From positions 1-6,519 of the forward strand of contig PLHN01000452.1 in the NCBI GenBank assembly GCA_003139975.1: a stretch of DNA of 6,519 nt, read 5' to 3'. Numbering within the stretch: the stretch's first letter is position 1; every line of letters begins with the position of its first letter. A program made the position numbers and the translations under genes. Below, in pieces: positions 6,057 through 6,519 of the stretch. The notes under the pieces are model-generated. The model was not told where the DNA came from and did not search any database. It was given only the letters and a program-made list of their open reading frames with translations. The DNA comes from Acidobacteriaceae bacterium. GTDB taxonomy: Bacteria; Acidobacteriota; Terriglobia; Terriglobales; Acidobacteriaceae.

Positions 6057-6293
6057 GCGCCCCGCCGCACGGTGAACGGATTGCAGTTCCTTCTCTTTGA
6101 ACCGATCCCGGCTTTATTTCTACTTGCGCACCTCACAGCGAGATTTATCTTGTCTAAGACCGAGACCTGACAGCCGTTATCGGCGCGGGCATCGGAGCAC
6201 CGCGGGCATGTGTTATCCTCAGACGCCGCAGTCCAAATTCCGGTGGCCGAGTTGCGGTTATGCCCCGGATCAGGTCAAACATCCAGCGCAACC
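6038..6293. other. Intergenic region upstream of the membrane protein gene
   Basis: 256 bases without a convincing gene. It holds the small hairpin at 6037-6056, a 9-bp direct repeat CGCGGGCAT (6184-6192 and 6201-6209, 17-base period), a GCCG-TTAT-CGGC mini-stem (6173-6184) and a possible extended -10 at 6211-6219. A plus-strand reading frame across 6097-6372 lacks family features and overlaps the start of the next gene in another frame. Confidence 0.5.
6211..6219 (+). promoter_or_regulatory. Possible extended -10 promoter element
   Basis: TGT followed by TATCCT has the TGn extension and four of six bases of TATAAT. The hexamer 17 bases upstream (ATCGGA) is a poor -35. It would start transcription near 6226, about 70 bases before the ATG at 6294. 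This rests on pattern alone. Confidence 0.25.
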
Positions 6294-6519
6294 ATGGTCT
6301 CTTTTTTTTCCGCTCTCTCCGTCTTGTGCGCAGGCACGCTCATGTACGAAATCGTGCTCACGCGCCTCTTGAGCGTCACTTCCTGGTATTACATGGCGTT
6401 CGTATCCATCTCCATGGCCATGTTTGGAATGACAGCCGGGGCGCTTTCCGTTCAGCTCTTTCCCAACTACTTTTCTAAGGATGCAATTCCGCGCCGCCTC
6501 ACACAGGCCGCGTTGCGGG
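6294..6519 (+). CDS. Membrane protein, N-terminus; resembles membrane-fused spermidine-synthase-like proteins (3' truncated by window)
   Basis: The first 75 codons of a gene that runs off the window. The N-terminus is hydrophobic: MVSFFSALSVLCAGTLMYEI forms a first membrane helix with a conserved-looking MYEIVLTRLLSV turn. A second helix, WYYMAFVSISMAMFGMTAGA, follows, then a polar segment FPNYFSKDAIPRRLTQ. Helix-YE-TRLLS-helix-GMTAGA is the pattern I associate with multi-membrane proteins annotated as spermine/spermidine synthases or their fused transporters, common in Acidobacteriota and Deltaproteobacteria. The catalytic methyltransferase-like part would lie beyond the window, so the enzyme activity cannot be confirmed. 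The start has no clear ribosome binding site (only CAGG about 20 bases upstream). Alternative in-frame starts are TTG 6252 and GTG 6243. A run of eight T falls in codons 3-6. Confidence 0.6.
   Translation, partial: MVSFFSALSVLCAGTLMYEIVLTRLLSVTSWYYMAFVSISMAMFGMTAGALSVQLFPNYFSKDAIPRRLTQAALR

Noticed and set aside
6097..6372. A 91-codon plus-strand frame in the last intergenic region.
   Set aside because: No ATG at the head, Arg/Ser-rich composition without a domain, and it overlaps the better-supported membrane protein in another frame.
1..6519. CRISPR arrays, insertion sequences, tRNA/rRNA genes and attachment sites were looked for.
   Set aside because: No repeat-spacer pattern, transposase frame, terminal inverted repeats or tRNA cloverleaf was seen by eye.

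Overview
The window carries the 3' part of a membrane-bound, HybOABCD-type [NiFe] uptake hydrogenase operon on the plus strand, followed by three apparently unrelated genes. The base composition is GC-rich. A DUF2934 protein, a solitary GAF protein and a multi-membrane protein resembling spermidine-synthase-like proteins sit next to a Hyb-type hydrogenase. This mix suggests a soil or sediment bacterium of the Acidobacteriota or a related deep-branching phylum. That placement is an inference from gene content; nothing in the window is a phylogenetic marker.

Positions 2-4874: the hydrogenase operon in the order small subunit (C-terminal 110 residues only), hybA (four-cluster ferredoxin-like subunit), hybB (NrfD-like membrane subunit), hybC (NiFe large subunit) and hybD (maturation endopeptidase). 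This is the E. coli Hyd-2 order. The genes are tightly packed: 1 nt between small subunit and hybA, ATGA overlap hybA/hybB, 8 nt between hybB and hybC, GTGA overlap hybC/hybD. In the known systems the large and small subunits oxidise H2 on the periplasmic face. Electrons pass through the small-subunit Fe-S relay to HybA and then via HybB to the quinone pool. HybD removes a C-terminal peptide from HybC once nickel is in place. No hyp genes are visible, so the rest of the maturation machinery must lie elsewhere, and the operon promoter is upstream of the window.

Positions 4876-5187: a minus-strand DUF2934 gene converging on hybD, with a single base between the two stop codons. Positions 5188-5473: an AT-richer divergent intergenic region with no recognised gene but two overlapping 18-codon micro-ORFs. 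One of these repeats a seven-residue string found in HybC. Positions 5474-6037: a GAF-domain protein with no output domain. Positions 6038-6293: an intergenic region with a small hairpin, a 9-bp direct repeat and a possible extended -10 promoter. Positions 6294-6519: the N-terminus of a membrane protein resembling the membrane-fused spermidine-synthase-like family, running off the window.

I saw no mobile element, CRISPR array, tRNA or rRNA. The hydrogenase is a recognised system, not a new one. The points worth a second look are two extra cysteines in HybC, a C-terminal extension on HybD, the one-base convergent junction and the micro-ORFs.
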